From: a virus | Reading direction: 5' to 3' (one strand) | DNA length: 23,838 nucleotides | IMG/VR virus record: IMGVR_UViG_3300032053_003165 | Span: 1 to 23,838 of that record | Part shown: in pieces, positions 7,199 through 15,011 of the stretch | How positions within the stretch are numbered: the stretch's first letter is position 1 | How the letters are laid out: every line of letters begins with the position of its first letter | Made by a program: the position numbers and the translations under genes | The notes under the pieces: generated by a model | Told to the model about the DNA's origin: nothing | Seen by the model: only the letters and a program-made list of their open reading frames with translations | Database searches by the model: none

Positions 7199-7287
7199 CA
7201 GACAAGGAATTTTGGCAGCTCATTCGCCGGGCGATCATCATGATACTCAAGGCGATTGAGAAGAAATATCTGGATAAAACTGAATAA
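7195..7287 (+). CDS. 30-aa amphipathic hypothetical peptide
   Basis: GTG 7195 overlaps the stop of the preceding 44-aa ORF, and the frame ends with TAA at 7287. The peptide is one amphipathic helix (FWQLIRRAIIMILKAIEKKY). Many phages carry similar tiny FWxLIRxALxMIxxAIE-like ORFs between the portal/MuF genes and the scaffold; that comparison is from memory. Translational coupling and this pattern support it as real. The function is unknown. Confidence 0.55.
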   Translation: MTDKEFWQLIRRAIIMILKAIEKKYLDKTE

Positions 7288-7309
7288 TTAGCAAGCCCCC
7301 CGTAAATGG

Positions 7310-7346
7310 CGCGCTTGTGTCGAGATGACACAGGCGCGTTTTTTTT
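7310..7346 (+). terminator. Rho-independent terminator before the scaffold gene
   Basis: A 12-bp stem (7310-7321 with 7327-7338, one G-T pair) with loop GAGAT is followed at once by eight T (7339-7346). This is a textbook intrinsic terminator. It separates the accessory/MuF transcription unit from the scaffold-capsid unit, which then starts with AAAGGAG before ATG 7369. No clear promoter lies in the 22 bases between, so partial read-through may set capsid gene dosage. Confidence 0.88.
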
Positions 7347-7368
7347 ATTTCAATAAAGGAGTTTAATC

Positions 7369-7983
7369 ATGTCTACATCAACTATCACGGAACCCACTAT
7401 CGAGCCGACAGTGGCAACCACGACTGCAACCGAGCCGGTTGTGGTTAACCCCGCTAATCAACCAGCAAAGACGCTGGACGAATTAACGGCTGAAAATATG
7501 CGCCTGGAAAAAGAATTACATTCCCGCAACAAGGAAGAGGCAGGGCGGCGCAAGAAACTTGAGGAACTTGAAAAGGCAGAGCTGGAAAGGTTGCAAGCCA
7601 GTAAGACCGAATTGGAGAAGGCACAGGAGCGCGCCACGAGAGCGGAAGCGGACAAAAAGAGCCTTGAACTCTCCCTGTTGCGGCGAGACGTTGCGCAGAA
7701 AGTTGGTCTTCCGGCTGCATTAGTTGATCGTTTGAAGGGCGAGACGCTCGAAGAATTGGAAGCTGATGCCAATGCCTTAATGGAATCTTTGCCTAAAGCG
7801 GACCCGGCTAAAAAGCCAAATCCGAACATAAACCCCACTAATCCCGCCGGTGCTTCACAAGCTGAAACAGTGGCACAACAGAAAGCCCGTCTTGGCTTGA
7901 CGAGAGGATTTGATCTATTCAGTCAATCCACAAACGAGGCTTTGGGAGGAGGGGTACTCCAACTTGGAGAAAAAGGAGAATAA
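7369..7983 (+). CDS. Capsid scaffolding protein
   Basis: This 204-aa protein has a Thr/Pro-rich N-terminus (residues 1-35), then a long charged coiled coil (about 38-110, rich in E, K, R, L), a short folded region (about 110-145), an Asn/Pro-rich linker and a C-terminal segment. This layout, and the position three bases before the major capsid gene, is typical of phage scaffold proteins (DUF4355/GP20-like) that organise capsid subunits and leave the mature head. A strong ribosome site AAAGGAG precedes ATG 7369. No protease motif is visible in it or nearby. Confidence 0.8.
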   Translation: MSTSTITEPTIEPTVATTTATEPVVVNPANQPAKTLDELTAENMRLEKELHSRNKEEAGRRKKLEELEKAELERLQASKTELEKAQERATRAEADKKSLELSLLRRDVAQKVGLPAALVDRLKGETLEELEADANALMESLPKADPAKKPNPNINPTNPAGASQAETVAQQKARLGLTRGFDLFSQSTNEALGGGVLQLGEKGE

Positions 7984-7986
7984 GTC

Positions 7987-8841
7987 ATGGCTGTAATCAA
8001 CACTTCGGGAAGCATTAGTGCCTTCCTATCAAACATTTACGAAGCCGCGTTGCTGACCGCACGCGAGGCTTCCATTATGGTGCCGCTCGTCTTTTCCCGC
8101 GGCGACACGGGTATGAATCAGTACGTCTGGGCTGCTTATACAGGTGGAACATTCGGTACTGTGTCGGAGGCTACTGACACTGCCTCCAGTTCACAAGCGT
8201 TCACACCGAGCGCGGCTGGTTCGATCACCCCCGCACTCTATCAGGCGACTTACACCATCTCTGACCTGCGCATTGCCTCCGACCCGTTCAATGTCGCCGC
8301 AGATGCAGGACGCGATCTCGGGCAGTTATATGCCGTTGCGATTGACACCGCTCTTGTCACGCTATTTGCAACCGCCGCGAACTTTACCGCCGGTACACTG
8401 GCGGGAACCGTTGCCATCACCTGGGCTGGGCTCCTGAAACAAGCCTCCAACCTGCGGGTTAAATTTGCACCTCCGCCTTATAACTGTGTGCTCGCACCCC
8501 GCCAGTGGTATGACCTGTCCGCTGGCACTCCTCCGACTTTGTTCCAGAGCCAAAAGTTAATGGAACAGTTTGGGGACTTCTATCAGGCTTCCTGGGGAGG
8601 CATCAACTTCTTTGTTGATGCCAATATCACCCAGAGCATAGGTGTGGCTGGTGGTACTGCTTATGGCGCATTATTCAGCCAACAGGCAGCCATTCTGGAC
8701 ATCCGGCGCGCTTTCCGGATCGCACCCCAACGCGACGAGAGTATCGGTGGTGGTGTGACTGAGTTGAACGCATCCGCCGTGTTCAATGTTGGCGTGTACC
8801 GCCCGACCTTCGGCGTATCAATCGCCGGGTGCTCGGCATAA
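7987..8841 (+). CDS. Major capsid protein (HK97-like)
   Basis: This 284-aa protein directly follows the scaffold gene, with a GGAG-type ribosome site in the preceding gene's end. Composition is typical of a capsid protein: rich in Ala, Thr, Gly and Ser, few Lys and Cys, no signal peptide. An N-terminal helix (SAFLSNIYEAALLTAREAS) is followed by an E-loop-like region, a helical P-domain segment (DPFNVAADAGRDLGQLYAVA), and late strands with a FNVGVYRPTFGVSIAG end. I assign it by gene order and overall pattern of HK97-fold coat proteins rather than by a specific motif. A perfect hairpin lies 20 bases after its stop. Confidence 0.85.
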   Translation: MAVINTSGSISAFLSNIYEAALLTAREASIMVPLVFSRGDTGMNQYVWAAYTGGTFGTVSEATDTASSSQAFTPSAAGSITPALYQATYTISDLRIASDPFNVAADAGRDLGQLYAVAIDTALVTLFATAANFTAGTLAGTVAITWAGLLKQASNLRVKFAPPPYNCVLAPRQWYDLSAGTPPTLFQSQKLMEQFGDFYQASWGGINFFVDANITQSIGVAGGTAYGALFSQQAAILDIRRAFRIAPQRDESIGGGVTELNASAVFNVGVYRPTFGVSIAGCSA

Positions 8842-8860
8842 CCTGATCCTAATATCAAAT

Positions 8861-8882
8861 CGGGGGGCTGAAAAGCCCCCCG
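8861..8882 (+). terminator. Perfect GC-rich hairpin after the capsid gene
   Basis: A 9-bp perfect stem (8861-8869 with 8874-8882) carries a GAAA tetraloop. There is no T-tract, so it may be an mRNA 3'-end stabiliser or a weak attenuator that lowers expression of the glycosyltransferases downstream rather than a full terminator. Confidence 0.55.
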
Positions 8883-8898
8883 TGAAAGCGACAATTTA

Positions 8899-10086
8899 AT
8901 GAGAATTGCTTGGACTTCCAACGCTCCCTGGTCGTGCACGGGCTATGGTTGCCAGACGCGGCATATCACACAGCGACTGATAGATAAAGGACATCCCACC
9001 GCCATCATTGCCAATTATGGTCATCAGGGCACACCGTTGATGATTAACAACCTGCTCATATATGGTCAGGCTTATCACCCGTTCTGTGCTGATGTTATGG
9101 ATGCACACTGTAACGACTTCAAAGCGGATATTCTGATTTCGTTCATCGACATCTGGGTCATGCAAGGGAACGACATCAAAACGCGTTGGGCTATGTGGAT
9201 ACCGGTTGACCATGACCCTATTCCCCCGCCAGTCGCAGCCGTCGCACGCACCGCTTATCACCGTATCGCCTGTTCCAAGTTTGGAGCGGAGAAAATTCAA
9301 GAAGCCGGAATGGATTGTGATTACATTCCTTGCGGCGTTGAAACTGATGTGTATAAACCGTCCGAATTATCGGATGAAGAGCGCAAAATAACCGGATTGA
9401 CCAAAGACCGCTTTATTGTGGGCATGGTGGCCGCCAACAAGGGTGATCCCCCACGCAAAGCGTTCTGGCAGAACATATCCGCCTTTGTCGAATTACACAA
9501 GAAACACCCGGACGCGTTACTGTACCTGCACACAATGGATGGGCACCCACAAATGGGTGAGCAGATCGACATCCTGGCTTATTGCGTCAAGGAAGGATTA
9601 AAGCCTGGCATTGACGTCATCTTTCCGAATAAATATCAACTCACCCTCGGCTATGCAGATCAATTCATGGCGAAGTTGTATAGCGCAATGGACGTGCACA
9701 TGCTGGTGTCGATGGGCGAAGGATTTGGAATACCGCTCATAGAGGCACAGGCTTGCGGGACACCGGTCATTACCGGCGATTGGACGAGTACAGGAGAATT
9801 GGTCTGGTCTGGTTGGAAAGTACCGAAGTCAGAGACCGTCCCGTTCTGGGGCGCATTGCAGTCTAATTTATTTATGCCCAAAGTGGGTGCGATAGTTGAC
9901 CGGCTCGAAGCTGCCTACGAAATGAAGGGTAACCAGGAATACCGTGAGCGCGCCGTCAAGGGTGCAAAAGCCTATGACCAGGATCGCATTATGGAAAAAT
10001 ATTGGATGCCTACCTTGAAGAAAATCGAGGACAAAATCGCTGGAGAAGGCAAAACAGAATACAGCATGAACGGGGTCAAGCAATGA
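8899..10086 (+). CDS. GT-B (GT4-like) glycosyltransferase
   Basis: This 395-aa protein has the two-Rossmann GT-B layout. The N-terminal half has an acceptor-domain opening (TSNAPWSCTGYG), and the C-terminal half has FIVGMVAANKGDPPRK and the GT4 E-x7-E motif EGFGIPLIEAQACGTPVI, with E274 and E282 as the expected donor-binding glutamates. Such enzymes transfer a sugar from a nucleotide donor with retention of configuration. No signal peptide or membrane segment is seen, so it acts in the cytoplasm. No strong ribosome site is visible before ATG 8899. It couples by ATGA to a second glycosyltransferase. Its place right after the capsid gene suggests virion glycosylation, although host surface modification is also possible. 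Confidence 0.87.
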   Translation: MRIAWTSNAPWSCTGYGCQTRHITQRLIDKGHPTAIIANYGHQGTPLMINNLLIYGQAYHPFCADVMDAHCNDFKADILISFIDIWVMQGNDIKTRWAMWIPVDHDPIPPPVAAVARTAYHRIACSKFGAEKIQEAGMDCDYIPCGVETDVYKPSELSDEERKITGLTKDRFIVGMVAANKGDPPRKAFWQNISAFVELHKKHPDALLYLHTMDGHPQMGEQIDILAYCVKEGLKPGIDVIFPNKYQLTLGYADQFMAKLYSAMDVHMLVSMGEGFGIPLIEAQACGTPVITGDWTSTGELVWSGWKVPKSETVPFWGALQSNLFMPKVGAIVDRLEAAYEMKGNQEYRERAVKGAKAYDQDRIMEKYWMPTLKKIEDKIAGEGKTEYSMNGVKQ

Positions 10087-10787
10087 GAGACGCCGTTCTA
10101 ATCCAGCAAGTCTACAACTGGTTTCACAACGACGATTACCGTCCGATGTTGGAATTAGTCAAAGACCGTCACCAGGCGTATGCCGATAAGTGGCAGATGG
10201 ATTATCTAACAGTGATCGGGGCTGTCAAACCAGAATGGGAAGCCTGGCACGGCGGCTGGGCGAAGGTCGAGCTGATCCGACAAATGCTGGAAAAAGATTA
10301 CCAGTATGTGTGCTGGGTGGATGCCGACGCCATGATCGTGGATCTGAATACCGACTTGCGCACCGGTTGCCCAACTGGAATCGGCATGGTCAAACACGAC
10401 GGGACAGGTACGCCTGGAGCGCACCTAAATGTGGGCGTCATCCTCATGCAGAACAGTGCGGATGTACGCGCTTTCGTAAACGAATGGGCTTCCCATTATC
10501 CAGGAACGACAGAATTCCCCTGGTACGAACAGGGAGAGATCCACAAAATGCGCAGCGAGGCAAAGTGGGCTGGCGCGATCGAGGAAATACCCGCCAAGTG
10601 GAATTCGTGCCTAGCAGCCGCCAACCATGTCGAAGATGCTATTATCGAGGGCTGGCACGGCATGGGGAACGGTTCCATGCGCTATTTGCAAATGAGTCAA
10701 TACCTGCGAATTTTGCAGGAAAAAGAGACCGAAAGTGACAAGCGTCAACCCCCTGCCAATGGGGGTGAGGTGAATGTCAAGGAGTAA
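10083..10787 (+). CDS. GT-A glycosyltransferase (GT34/GMA12-like)
   Basis: This 234-aa protein looks like a GT-A fold glycosyltransferase related to the GMA12/MNN10 (GT34) galactosyl/mannosyl transferases. It has WVDADAMI with the metal-binding D80-A-D82, then LNVGVILMQNS, and WYEQGEI, the usual order in that family, followed by IPAKWNSC and GWHGMGNG. The protein is short, as expected for a single catalytic domain, with no membrane anchor. ATG 10083 overlaps the stop of the GT-B gene (ATGA), so the two act as a pair and probably build a disaccharide or longer glycan stepwise. AAGGAG follows at its 3' end as the ribosome site of the next structural gene. Confidence 0.83.
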   Translation: MRDAVLIQQVYNWFHNDDYRPMLELVKDRHQAYADKWQMDYLTVIGAVKPEWEAWHGGWAKVELIRQMLEKDYQYVCWVDADAMIVDLNTDLRTGCPTGIGMVKHDGTGTPGAHLNVGVILMQNSADVRAFVNEWASHYPGTTEFPWYEQGEIHKMRSEAKWAGAIEEIPAKWNSCLAAANHVEDAIIEGWHGMGNGSMRYLQMSQYLRILQEKETESDKRQPPANGGEVNVKE

Positions 10788-10790
10788 ATA

Positions 10791-11171
10791 ATGGCTAAAT
10801 TTATTTATGCAACCGCAATGGATGCGGAGTTGGCTTATATCCGTGATAACACCACGAATATTGCCATCTGTAATGCGCAACCGACCACAGTATCGCAAGC
10901 TACCACGTCTGCGACTTATTCGCTTGGCACTGCCACTTATGGCACGGCGGGCTGGACGATTGCTCAGGGTGATGCTGGGGTTGGCAGCCGCAAAATTACC
11001 ACCGCCGGAACTGCTGTGGTAGTGTCGACCAGTGGTACTGTGTCACACATTGCCTTTTATAACGCCGGTACTATTATCGGGGTTGGTACTTGTACCGCCA
11101 CGGCTGTTACAGCGGCTGGCACAATGACCGTCAACGCCTTTGACCTGGTAGAGATCGGCATAATTTCGTAA
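10791..11171 (+). CDS. Small virion structural protein (decoration-like)
   Basis: This 126-aa protein is rich in Thr, Ala and Gly with alternating beta-strand patterns after a short helical start (ATAMDAELAYIRDNTTNIAICN). Small proteins with a similar opening and a SRKITTAG / VSHIAFYNAG core are common next to capsid genes in phages, but the exact role (head decoration, spike or joining) is not known to me. AAGGAG precedes ATG 10791 at good spacing. Its place between capsid/glycosyltransferase and connector genes supports a head-associated protein. It could be a substrate of the glycosyltransferases because of its many Thr and Ser residues; that is speculation. Confidence 0.65.
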   Translation: MAKFIYATAMDAELAYIRDNTTNIAICNAQPTTVSQATTSATYSLGTATYGTAGWTIAQGDAGVGSRKITTAGTAVVVSTSGTVSHIAFYNAGTIIGVGTCTATAVTAAGTMTVNAFDLVEIGIIS

Positions 11172-11177
11172 CACCCG

Positions 11178-12551
11178 ATGGCTGATTTAACTGTTTATGC
11201 CGGCACTTACTTTGCAGATGGCACTCTAACTGCGTGGACAAATCCGCAGAATGCCTTTGCAAACGATGGGACATATTCGACCCGTGCTGGTACCACCAAA
11301 AATCTGTGGTACGGCAGCCTGTTTGGTTTCGACCTGTCCAGTCTGTCGGACGGTGCAACATTAGGAACGGTCACGCTGGCAGCGGAGTGGAAGAATGATT
11401 CTGTTGACGCCGCTGGGCCTGAATTTTTTCTAAGCGCACAAAATGCGGGCACTGCCGTTGGAACTGGAACCACAGATACCAGCGGTGGTACGGTGGAAGA
11501 AACCGTCTCGTATGTTCCAACCGGATTAACTGTTGCACAACTAAAAACTTCTGGCACAGCCGGATTTTTAGGAGTTGTCAGATTTCGACGAACTGACAAT
11601 ACCGCTCACGTCGCATCACTTGATTACGTCAAGGTAACCATAAATTACAGCCTGTCGTGGAGCGTAACCCCTTCAGACGGCTTCCAGGCTCAAGTTGGCG
11701 ATACCGCCAGTGTATTTGCAACCTACAGCGCAAGTCCGGCGGAAGGATTACAGACACAAGTCGGAGATACTGCGGGAGTAAGCGCAGGTTATCCGGTCAC
11801 GCCGGTTGACGGATTCCAAACACAAGGCGGGGACGCCGCGACCGTCAGTTACAGCGCACCATCCCTGAATGTCACCCCAGCGGACGGTTTCCAGGCGCAG
11901 GTTGGTGATGCTCCGAATGTTTACGCCACGTATTTCGTCACCCCCGTAAAAGGGGTACAGACACAGACCGGCGATGCGTCTGTTGTTTACAGTGCTTATT
12001 CACTGACCCCCAGTGATGGATTTCAGGCGCAAATCGGAGACGTACCAACTGTTCGAGCGGCTTATTTAATTACTCCAGCAGACGGCTTTCAGGCACAGAC
12101 TGGTGATATTGCAACCGTCACGCTCGAAAGCGCCGGGCTGAATGTTACTCCAAGTGATGGATTTCAAACCCAGGCAGGGGACGCGGTTGCTGTATTCGCT
12201 ACTTATTCGACTACTCCAATCAAGGGAACTCAAACCCAAGTTGGCGATGCGAGCGTGGTACGTGCATCTTATCCACTTACACCGGAAGACGGGTATCAGG
12301 CACAGACCGGAGATCTTCCAAATGTATTCACTGGATACCCGGTCACTCCAGAACAGGGCTACCAGGTACAGACCGGGGACATATTCAGTCTGACTTTGAA
12401 TACACCCACATCACCACACGTTGGTGTGACCGGCTCCTGGTTGCGGACTGGAAATAGATCCAATTTATCTTCAAAAGATTCAGTGCTGGTAATGGCACGC
12501 GATGGAGAACTCCATGTCGGAAATATTCGGAAACCTCTCACAATCGACTAA
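11178..12551 (+). CDS. Repeat-rich virion protein with eleven 22-residue repeats
   Basis: This 457-aa protein has three parts. Residues 1-162 form a beta-rich domain (FGFDLSSLSDGATLG and VRFRRTDNTAHVASLDYVKV). Residues 163-410 are eleven repeats of about 22 residues with consensus TPxDGFQxQxGDxxxVxxxY. Residues 411-457 form a C-terminal tail ending in a beta-hairpin-like LVMARDGELHVGN. The repeat part may form a beta-solenoid or a string of small beta modules projecting from the particle. The function is not recognised; a head fibre or decoration is the best guess from position, before the connector genes. There is no clear ribosome site, and translation probably continues from the gene ending six bases upstream. 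Its end overlaps the connector gene by 38 nt. Confidence 0.7.
   Translation: MADLTVYAGTYFADGTLTAWTNPQNAFANDGTYSTRAGTTKNLWYGSLFGFDLSSLSDGATLGTVTLAAEWKNDSVDAAGPEFFLSAQNAGTAVGTGTTDTSGGTVEETVSYVPTGLTVAQLKTSGTAGFLGVVRFRRTDNTAHVASLDYVKVTINYSLSWSVTPSDGFQAQVGDTASVFATYSASPAEGLQTQVGDTAGVSAGYPVTPVDGFQTQGGDAATVSYSAPSLNVTPADGFQAQVGDAPNVYATYFVTPVKGVQTQTGDASVVYSAYSLTPSDGFQAQIGDVPTVRAAYLITPADGFQAQTGDIATVTLESAGLNVTPSDGFQTQAGDAVAVFATYSTTPIKGTQTQVGDASVVRASYPLTPEDGYQAQTGDLPNVFTGYPVTPEQGYQVQTGDIFSLTLNTPTSPHVGVTGSWLRTGNRSNLSSKDSVLVMARDGELHVGNIRKPLTID
11664..12407 (+). repeat. Eleven coding repeats of about 66-75 bp with a four-unit super-period
   Basis: The repeats encode variants of TPxDGFQAQxGD. Units 4-7 and 8-11 match in register: one unit of DGFQ type, one with KGxQTQxGDASVV, one LTPxDG unit, and one ending GDIxxxTL. 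The first block (units 1-3) appears to lack one unit. Units 3 and 7 are longer and end in LN. Confidence 0.85.
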
Positions 12552-13398
12552 TGAGATAAAGACCCATACGGTTGACTTTACCTCCCTGCTTCCATCCGGC
12601 GGTACGGTCACGGCTGGCACTGCCACGCATACCCCGCCTGGTGGAGGTACAACTGTGGCTGTAACATGCGCCATTACCAGTCCATATGTGTATGTGACCG
12701 TCGGCCCTCTGGCAACCCTCGGTGTGAATTATGTCGATGTGCAAGCGACTTTCAACGACGGTGATATTTCAACCGCCCGATTGATCGTGGACGTGTTCTA
12801 TCCATCCGTCGCGGCTCGATCCGGCATGGTGGATATTATTACAGAACTACGCGGCATGACCGAAGCCAGTGCCGATGATTATGTCGTTGTTAATCAGGGG
12901 TATTGGTCTGACAAGCAGCTGCAAGACATCCTGGACAAGCACGCGTGGTTGCTGGATAACGAGCCATTGACGCTTGTTCCAACCCGCAAGTCGGGCGGGT
13001 ATGAGTACAAGGATTACTACATCGGGCGCGGTAATATTGAGAAAACCACCGGCGGGACGGCTATCTTCAAAGTGCTGGACACGACCGGCACATCCGTATC
13101 GTCCGCTCTCTATTCCGTTGATTACAACGTCGGAAAAATCACATTTGCAACCGACCAGGTTACGGCGGTTATTTACAACGTGACTTGTGCTGCTTACGAT
13201 CTGAATGCCGCGGCTGCTGAAGTGTGGCGAAAAAAGGTCAGCCACTATGCCAGTGCTTATGATTTTTCGAGCGACAATCATTCCGTCAAGCGCGAACAGT
13301 TGTTCACGCACGCACGCGACCAGATGAATTATTACCTCGGCTTGAGCGGTGATGGTGTGAACTGCATATCACTGGGGAGGGCGGATGATATCTACTAA
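12514..13398 (+). CDS. Head-tail connector with N-terminal Ig-like adaptor domain
   Basis: This 294-aa protein seems to be two-part. Residues 1-100 look like an Ig-type beta domain seen in phage fibre-tail adaptor proteins (DFTSLLPSGG, VDVQATFNDGDISTARLIVDV). Residues 110-294 begin VDIITELRGMTEA and continue YWSDKQLQDILDKH, a VDYNVGKITFA strand pair, YDLNAAAAEVWRKKV and DFSSDNHSVKREQ, a pattern I associate with phage connector (gp6-like adaptor) proteins. ATG 12514 is chosen over ATG 12502 because GGAG at 12504-12507 lies six bases before it. Position before the stopper and gp10-like genes fits a connector. The assignment to exact structural role is inference. Confidence 0.68.
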   Translation: MSEIFGNLSQSTNEIKTHTVDFTSLLPSGGTVTAGTATHTPPGGGTTVAVTCAITSPYVYVTVGPLATLGVNYVDVQATFNDGDISTARLIVDVFYPSVAARSGMVDIITELRGMTEASADDYVVVNQGYWSDKQLQDILDKHAWLLDNEPLTLVPTRKSGGYEYKDYYIGRGNIEKTTGGTAIFKVLDTTGTSVSSALYSVDYNVGKITFATDQVTAVIYNVTCAAYDLNAAAAEVWRKKVSHYASAYDFSSDNHSVKREQLFTHARDQMNYYLGLSGDGVNCISLGRADDIY

Positions 13399-13741
13399 GG
13401 AATTATCCGACATGCGCTCTGTGCTGGCTGAAATAATGCCGGACACATGCACCATCCTGTCTGTCGCTCACGCAAGCGACGGGGCGGGCGGGTGGATTGA
13501 AACGTGGGGCACGGTCGCCTCCGGCGTGGTTTGCAGGTTGGATATGCTGACAGGCAGGGAAGCCATGCGTGCGGATGCATTGATACCGTATACCCGTTTT
13601 GTGCTCACTACCACTGCCAGTGAGAGCATATCCACTGCCAACCGAATTGAGATGGGTGGATACCTCTACAACGTGGTTTCCATCAACCTGGGTTCGTCCT
13701 GGAAATTGACTACGCGGGCGATATTGGAGCGGGTGACATGA
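13385..13741 (+). CDS. Head-tail stopper (head closure) protein
   Basis: This 118-aa protein has the small beta-barrel pattern of SPP1 gp16-like stoppers: a helical start, then TILSVAHASDGAGGWIETWGTVASGVVCRL, DALIPYTRFVLTT, and a closing NRIEMGGYLYNVVSI and TTRAILERV. In this family it seals the connector after DNA packaging. ATG 13385 lies 14 nt inside the connector gene with GGGAGG just upstream. The stop overlaps the next start as ATGA. Confidence 0.78.
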   Translation: MISTKELSDMRSVLAEIMPDTCTILSVAHASDGAGGWIETWGTVASGVVCRLDMLTGREAMRADALIPYTRFVLTTTASESISTANRIEMGGYLYNVVSINLGSSWKLTTRAILERVT

Positions 13742-14157
13742 GTACATTTATTTTGGATGACGCTGTATTACAGAGGTTGATAAAAGTATCGCCGGAAATG
13801 GTGGATAAGGCGATCCGTGCCACAGCGTTTGATGTTGCCGCCAATGCCATTAATCTGGCTAAAGTGGCTACAGGTGCGATGCGTGCCAGTATCTTTGTCA
13901 AAACTAGCAAAGGAAGCGATGTCAGCCAAGCAGAACAGGCGGCAAACTATATGAATCCAAATACTGAGTTTTCCGACCCAACACCAGGCAACCCGCCATT
14001 AATGACCGCTTACGTGGCGCCTGGTGTAAATTATGCTGTTTTTCAAGAGTTTGGAAAACCTTCGCAACCTAATTATCCTTACAAACCGTTTATGACGCCC
14101 GCCATTGAGAATGCCGACAGAAAGTTTGAAGAATATCTCAAGAAGGTGTTCGAATGA
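13738..14157 (+). CDS. HK97 gp10-like head-tail/tail component
   Basis: This 139-aa protein has an N-terminal helical half (VDKAIRATAFDVAANAINLAK), the TGAMRASI turn, a variable middle, and a YAVFQEFGK stretch followed by PYKPFMTPAIE and a final helix. The TGxLRxSI...YAxxxEFG...PFxxPA order is the signature of the HK97 gp10 family of putative tail-completion proteins. It is ATGA-coupled on both sides. Confidence 0.85.
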   Translation: MSTFILDDAVLQRLIKVSPEMVDKAIRATAFDVAANAINLAKVATGAMRASIFVKTSKGSDVSQAEQAANYMNPNTEFSDPTPGNPPLMTAYVAPGVNYAVFQEFGKPSQPNYPYKPFMTPAIENADRKFEEYLKKVFE

Positions 14158-14564
14158 TAAACGCATTTTGGACAGCACTCTACTCGCGGCTGGCAGGCGG
14201 AACGGCTTTGACCGCTCTGCTTGGTGGAACTTATATCTATCACGGGCAAGCGCCGGACGGGCAAACCCCGCCATACGCCGTCTACTCTATTCAGGGCGGC
14301 GGGTACACACCTACTTCAAGACACGTGGACGCCAACGCGGTAATTTACGTACGCGGCTACTCGGACGTGAGCGCACTCGCGGCTGGCTCAATATCCGAGG
14401 CGATATTTACCCTGTTGGACAGGTTGCCACTGACCGTGACTGGTTGGACAAACGCCGAGTTGATCGCAGAAGCACCGCACATTCAATTCTCGGACGTGGA
14501 CGAAAGTAAAAAAATAACGTGGACAAGCGGTGATGTTTACCGTATTTTATTGGATCGAAATTAA
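14154..14564 (+). CDS. Tail terminator/completion protein
   Basis: This 136-aa protein starts with a helix (FWTALYSRLAGGTALTALL), then YIYHGQAPDGQTPPYAVYSI, a beta-sheet (NAVIYVRGYS), a second helix (AAGSISEAIFTLLDRL) and late strands ending SGDVYRILLDRN. This alpha/beta pattern and the position between the gp10-like gene and the tail tube fit the DUF3168/gpU-like tail terminators that cap the tail end joining the head. It is ATGA-coupled to the gene before it. Confidence 0.8.
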   Translation: MINAFWTALYSRLAGGTALTALLGGTYIYHGQAPDGQTPPYAVYSIQGGGYTPTSRHVDANAVIYVRGYSDVSALAAGSISEAIFTLLDRLPLTVTGWTNAELIAEAPHIQFSDVDESKKITWTSGDVYRILLDRN

Positions 14565-14576
14565 GGAGATTAAAAA

Positions 14577-14984
14577 ATGGCTGAATATACAGGAAAGGAT
14601 CTGGTTTGCACCTGGACAACTTCCACGGGCACGACCACACTCACGGCGGATTACCAGAAATTTACCTGGGCACCGTCGATCGAGAAATATAAGACCCGCG
14701 CTTCATCCGAGGCATTTGAGAGCTACATCACGGGCGCGACGGATTTCACCGCCTCATTTGATGGATTGGCTCAAACCAGCGGCACAGCCTTGACCGCTCA
14801 ATGCGCAATGGGGCAGATTGGCACGGTCGTCGTCCAACCGGAAGGAACTGCGACTGGCAAGCAGAAGATAACGCTGCCTTGCATGATCGATAAGTTTCCA
14901 TTGACCGACTTTGCCTATAACGACCTGGTGCATGTCAATATCTCATGGCAGGGTAACGGCGCCTTCGCAATTGCCTCCAACTAA
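14577..14984 (+). CDS. Major tail tube protein
   Basis: This 135-aa beta-rich protein with many Thr and Ser residues is preceded by a strong ribosome site (AAGGAG, 14563-14568), as expected for an abundant product. It contains a central loop-strand segment (TRASSEAFESYITGATDFTASFDGLAQ) and a late strand LVHVNISWQGNGAF, consistent with the tube fold of TP901-1-like major tail proteins. It sits directly before the tail chaperone pair and tape measure, the usual place. Confidence 0.8.
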   Translation: MAEYTGKDLVCTWTTSTGTTTLTADYQKFTWAPSIEKYKTRASSEAFESYITGATDFTASFDGLAQTSGTALTAQCAMGQIGTVVVQPEGTATGKQKITLPCMIDKFPLTDFAYNDLVHVNISWQGNGAFAIASN

Positions 14985-14999
14985 TCAGGTTTGCTGATT
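14983..14999 (+). promoter_or_regulatory. Short hairpin between tail tube and chaperone genes
   Basis: A 6-bp perfect stem (14983-14988 with 14994-14999) with a 5-base loop overlaps the tail tube stop codon. It has no T-tract. It may reduce translation or stabilise the tube mRNA end before the low-copy chaperone. Confidence 0.35.
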
Positions 15000-15011
15000 G
15001 AAAGGAATAAT

